64,000 nucleotides of DNA. Source: Trichoplusia ni (Eukaryota; Arthropoda; Insecta; Lepidoptera; Noctuidae). The stretch is taken from the NCBI RefSeq assembly GCF_003590095.1, contig NW_020800013.1, positions 83,187 through 147,186 of the forward strand, written 5' to 3'. The notes below the pieces were generated by a model. That model did not search any database. It was not told the origin of the DNA and saw only the letters and a list, made by a program, of their open reading frames with translations. The translations under genes were made by a program, and so were the position numbers. Positions 61,607-64,000 of the stretch are shown here, one piece after another (within the stretch, counting starts at the first letter, position 1; every line of letters begins with the position of its first letter).

Positions 61607-64000
61607 GTACTTATTGACGATTCTTAATATACGCAAGTATTAACGACGAAAAAATCTAGATTTGTTTTCACTGTTGAAAATTGACTGTAACTAAAATTGT
61701 AATGTCAAACTTAAAGCGTGTTTTTCAAAAACGTAATTAATATGTTTACTGTTGTTTGTTCATGTATTATGTTCTGTAATCGGATACAATGTAACATACA
61801 AAGAACGAACACGAAAATGATTAATTAAATGTAAATAATTGTAATGCATGTATATTATACTTTGAACATCGCAATAACCACACGTTTCACTGAAAATTCA
61901 AGCCTAAAATTAATAACAACATTTTCCGATTGAGTAATTTTTTTAATTACCACATAAGCAAGGTTCGTCAAAGAATACCAAACGCTTCCATCATTTTGCG
62001 GGTTCCAATAATTAATTCAGGTATTTCGAAATGAAATACATCGATATAAATTTACTGATGGTTATACCACGTACCAATATGAGCTTTCAAGTACAATAGA
62101 GTATTTAATACTATTGTAAAATGTAGAATGAACATAATTAATAAAACGGATAGTTGCATCATTGCTCCGTATTCATTAAGCGTTTATTATATTTTCTGTA
62201 TGACTTTTGTATGTTTTTAAGGGATTTCAATTATAGTAAAGTATAGTAATGACACACTTTAAAATCTTGGCTCAATTCCATAGAATTATGTCATAGCTAA
62301 CATAAATTAAAGGATTTACTGGAGAGTGGAGGGCAGTGAAGCTAAGACATTAATTATGAATTTTCTAAGATTTATGATTTTACAAAATATTTGCGTAATT
62401 AATTACCAGAGTTAGATATTTACGGGAGAATATTATCTTCAATTTCCGTATGTTGTTAACTTTAGTTACTGTGGCATGCAGTAAATTATATTTTCATACC
62501 TAGTGCACATATCACAATATTGCTTTTCTGGAACTGCAAACTTTTATCTAAGAAATCTTTACGCTTTAGCTGGTATCTAGCAAGTTAACCTTTTAACTTG
62601 ATCGGGGACTAAGTTAATAAGTCGATTAAAAATACCACAAACTTCTGGCAAAACCCACGTTAATAGTAATTCACGGAATAATTATAATAGGCTTTTATTC
62701 CTCCGTAAACGAGGATAAGGAAAAAACAGAAAATAAGTTACTAAACTAAAGAAACCGTTTTTTTGCGGATGTTAAATCATTAAATGACACCTTCCATTTT
62801 GGGTTAAGTGAGAGGGAGGTAAATGGGAAGGCCAGACTTCTACTGATTGAAATTATGTTCCTTCCTCTGGCCTTCGTGCACCGGGGTCACGGTTAGCCTT
62901 TCGGACAATCCCGCTATTCATCCCCATAATGCATCAGCCTTAATGGGCGCCACAGACCTAAAGAAACCTAGACACAGTTCTCTTTTTACGTAAAATAATT
63001 CATTGCTTTATTTTTCTGCAACAATTAGTTTTAAACATGTCAAGACCGTCATCAATGTTAGACAACTTATTATATTAAAACCTGAAGCACATTTCTTATA
63101 GAAGTCAGCTTGAATCTCTGTCTGTCTGGTGTGGTTTGTTGGTTAAATTGCATATATGTACATATTTGAAGAACGACCATTTTGACCCGCAGGGCATGTA
63201 GATATCATTCAAAGTACCCTGAGTCAAACCTAAAAATACAAATATGTGTACAGTTCCTATCAAGCATGTAAACGAATAAAGTGCGGTATCGATCCAGGTT
63301 TATAAATAGATAAACACTGACTGTCTATAGTCAAATGGCTATTTCTGGATTCAAAATATCTCACGTACGATTTCGCATTGTATCCGGTATAAATAGACCT
63401 TGACCCTTTAATTTAGTTCCGTCGTTTCATCAGATAGTAGAGGTCAAACAGTAAAGGAATCACAAATTTAAAACGGTTTTTTTTAAACGTTACAAGCTTT
63501 TTGAAATCTGTCCCATATAACTTCGTTACTTAGTTAAACAACTTTGACACGCCTGTTAAACGCGACATTAACTGCTTTGAGTGAAAAACCAGTGGCCATT
63601 AACTCCAGTTAATCAGTAATGTCTTCAATAGTAAATGCTTCTAGTAACATAGACCTATATTTACTAAAGTTTATTAACATTTTAATCGTTCATTATACTT
63701 ATGAGCTGTCACTTCAGTTATCATTAGGGCAGTTAGTTTTATCGGTCATTGTATAACAACAATCAATTTACTAGAGTGCACGCTATTATTATGCTTGGCA
63801 TGAATTTGACCTTTTAAACCAAGCTGGTAATTCCAATTCTATCTTTATTGAATGAGTGCCTGGATAACCTCTTGCCTATGTTTTAGTTAGCTGTCTTCTT
63901 TGTTAATGATATCGATTTTTCTTTTAAGCCGTCAGGCAAAGATGCAATTTGTTTCCTTAATTGTTCATGAGCCATAAAATCTTAACCAAGAGTACCAAAA
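61607..64000. other. Intron-like stretch to the right edge
   Basis: AT-rich, no exon recognised. A GC-richer segment near 62860-62950 (CTTCGTGCACCGGGGTCACG onward) looks like a repeat fragment but has no second copy in the window. By position this is intron of the gene that starts at 61457. Confidence 0.4.

Overview
The window looks like nuclear DNA from a moth or butterfly (Lepidoptera, probably a noctuid-type moth). It is AT-rich with CpG-rich islands, and its genes have many short exons. Its introns hold tRNA-derived SINEs, a 5S-rRNA-derived SINE, short CTAG-ended Helitron-like elements and MITEs of the kind common in Lepidoptera. No prokaryotic gene organisation, CRISPR array or viral locus was seen. 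Gene calls come from reading splice sites and protein similarity by eye; no database search was run.

Layout. (1) 1-10.05 kb: the 5' part of an unidentified minus-strand gene (coding exons near 7.3 kb and 3.5 kb, both phase 0, continuing off the left edge), plus a 398-bp TIR element and retroposon debris. (2) 10.05-42.64 kb: one large minus-strand gene for rotatin (RTTN; Ana3 in Drosophila), a centriole/basal-body armadillo-repeat protein. I could trace 33 coding exons, about 2,050 codons, with matching phases at every junction but one (exon 24/25). (3) Nested in rotatin intron 22, on the same strand, is a complete two-exon microsomal cytochrome P450 of the insect CYP3 clan with its own TATA-like promoter and CpG island. 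(4) 43.7-47.5 kb, plus strand: a single-coding-exon SKI3/TTC37 (SKIC3) gene, head-to-head with rotatin over about 1 kb. (5) 47.6-49.2 kb, minus strand: METTL1, the tRNA m7G46 methyltransferase, tail-to-tail with SKI3 with only 128 bp between the stop codons. (6) 49.6-64 kb, plus strand: what look like alternative 5' ends of one or more unidentified genes running off the right edge. These are a non-coding exon with a consensus donor at 49,921, a coding first exon at 51,548-51,850 and another at 61,457-61,606. Both coding exons end in phase 0.

Rotatin, SKI3 and METTL1 are housekeeping genes (centriole assembly, cytoplasmic 3'-5' mRNA decay with the exosome, tRNA modification). They are packed around two short shared intergenic regions that contain DRE-type TATCGAT motifs. 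The P450 is a likely independently regulated enzyme gene inside a housekeeping intron. Most remaining sequence is intron, and mobile elements account for much of the recognisable non-coding structure.
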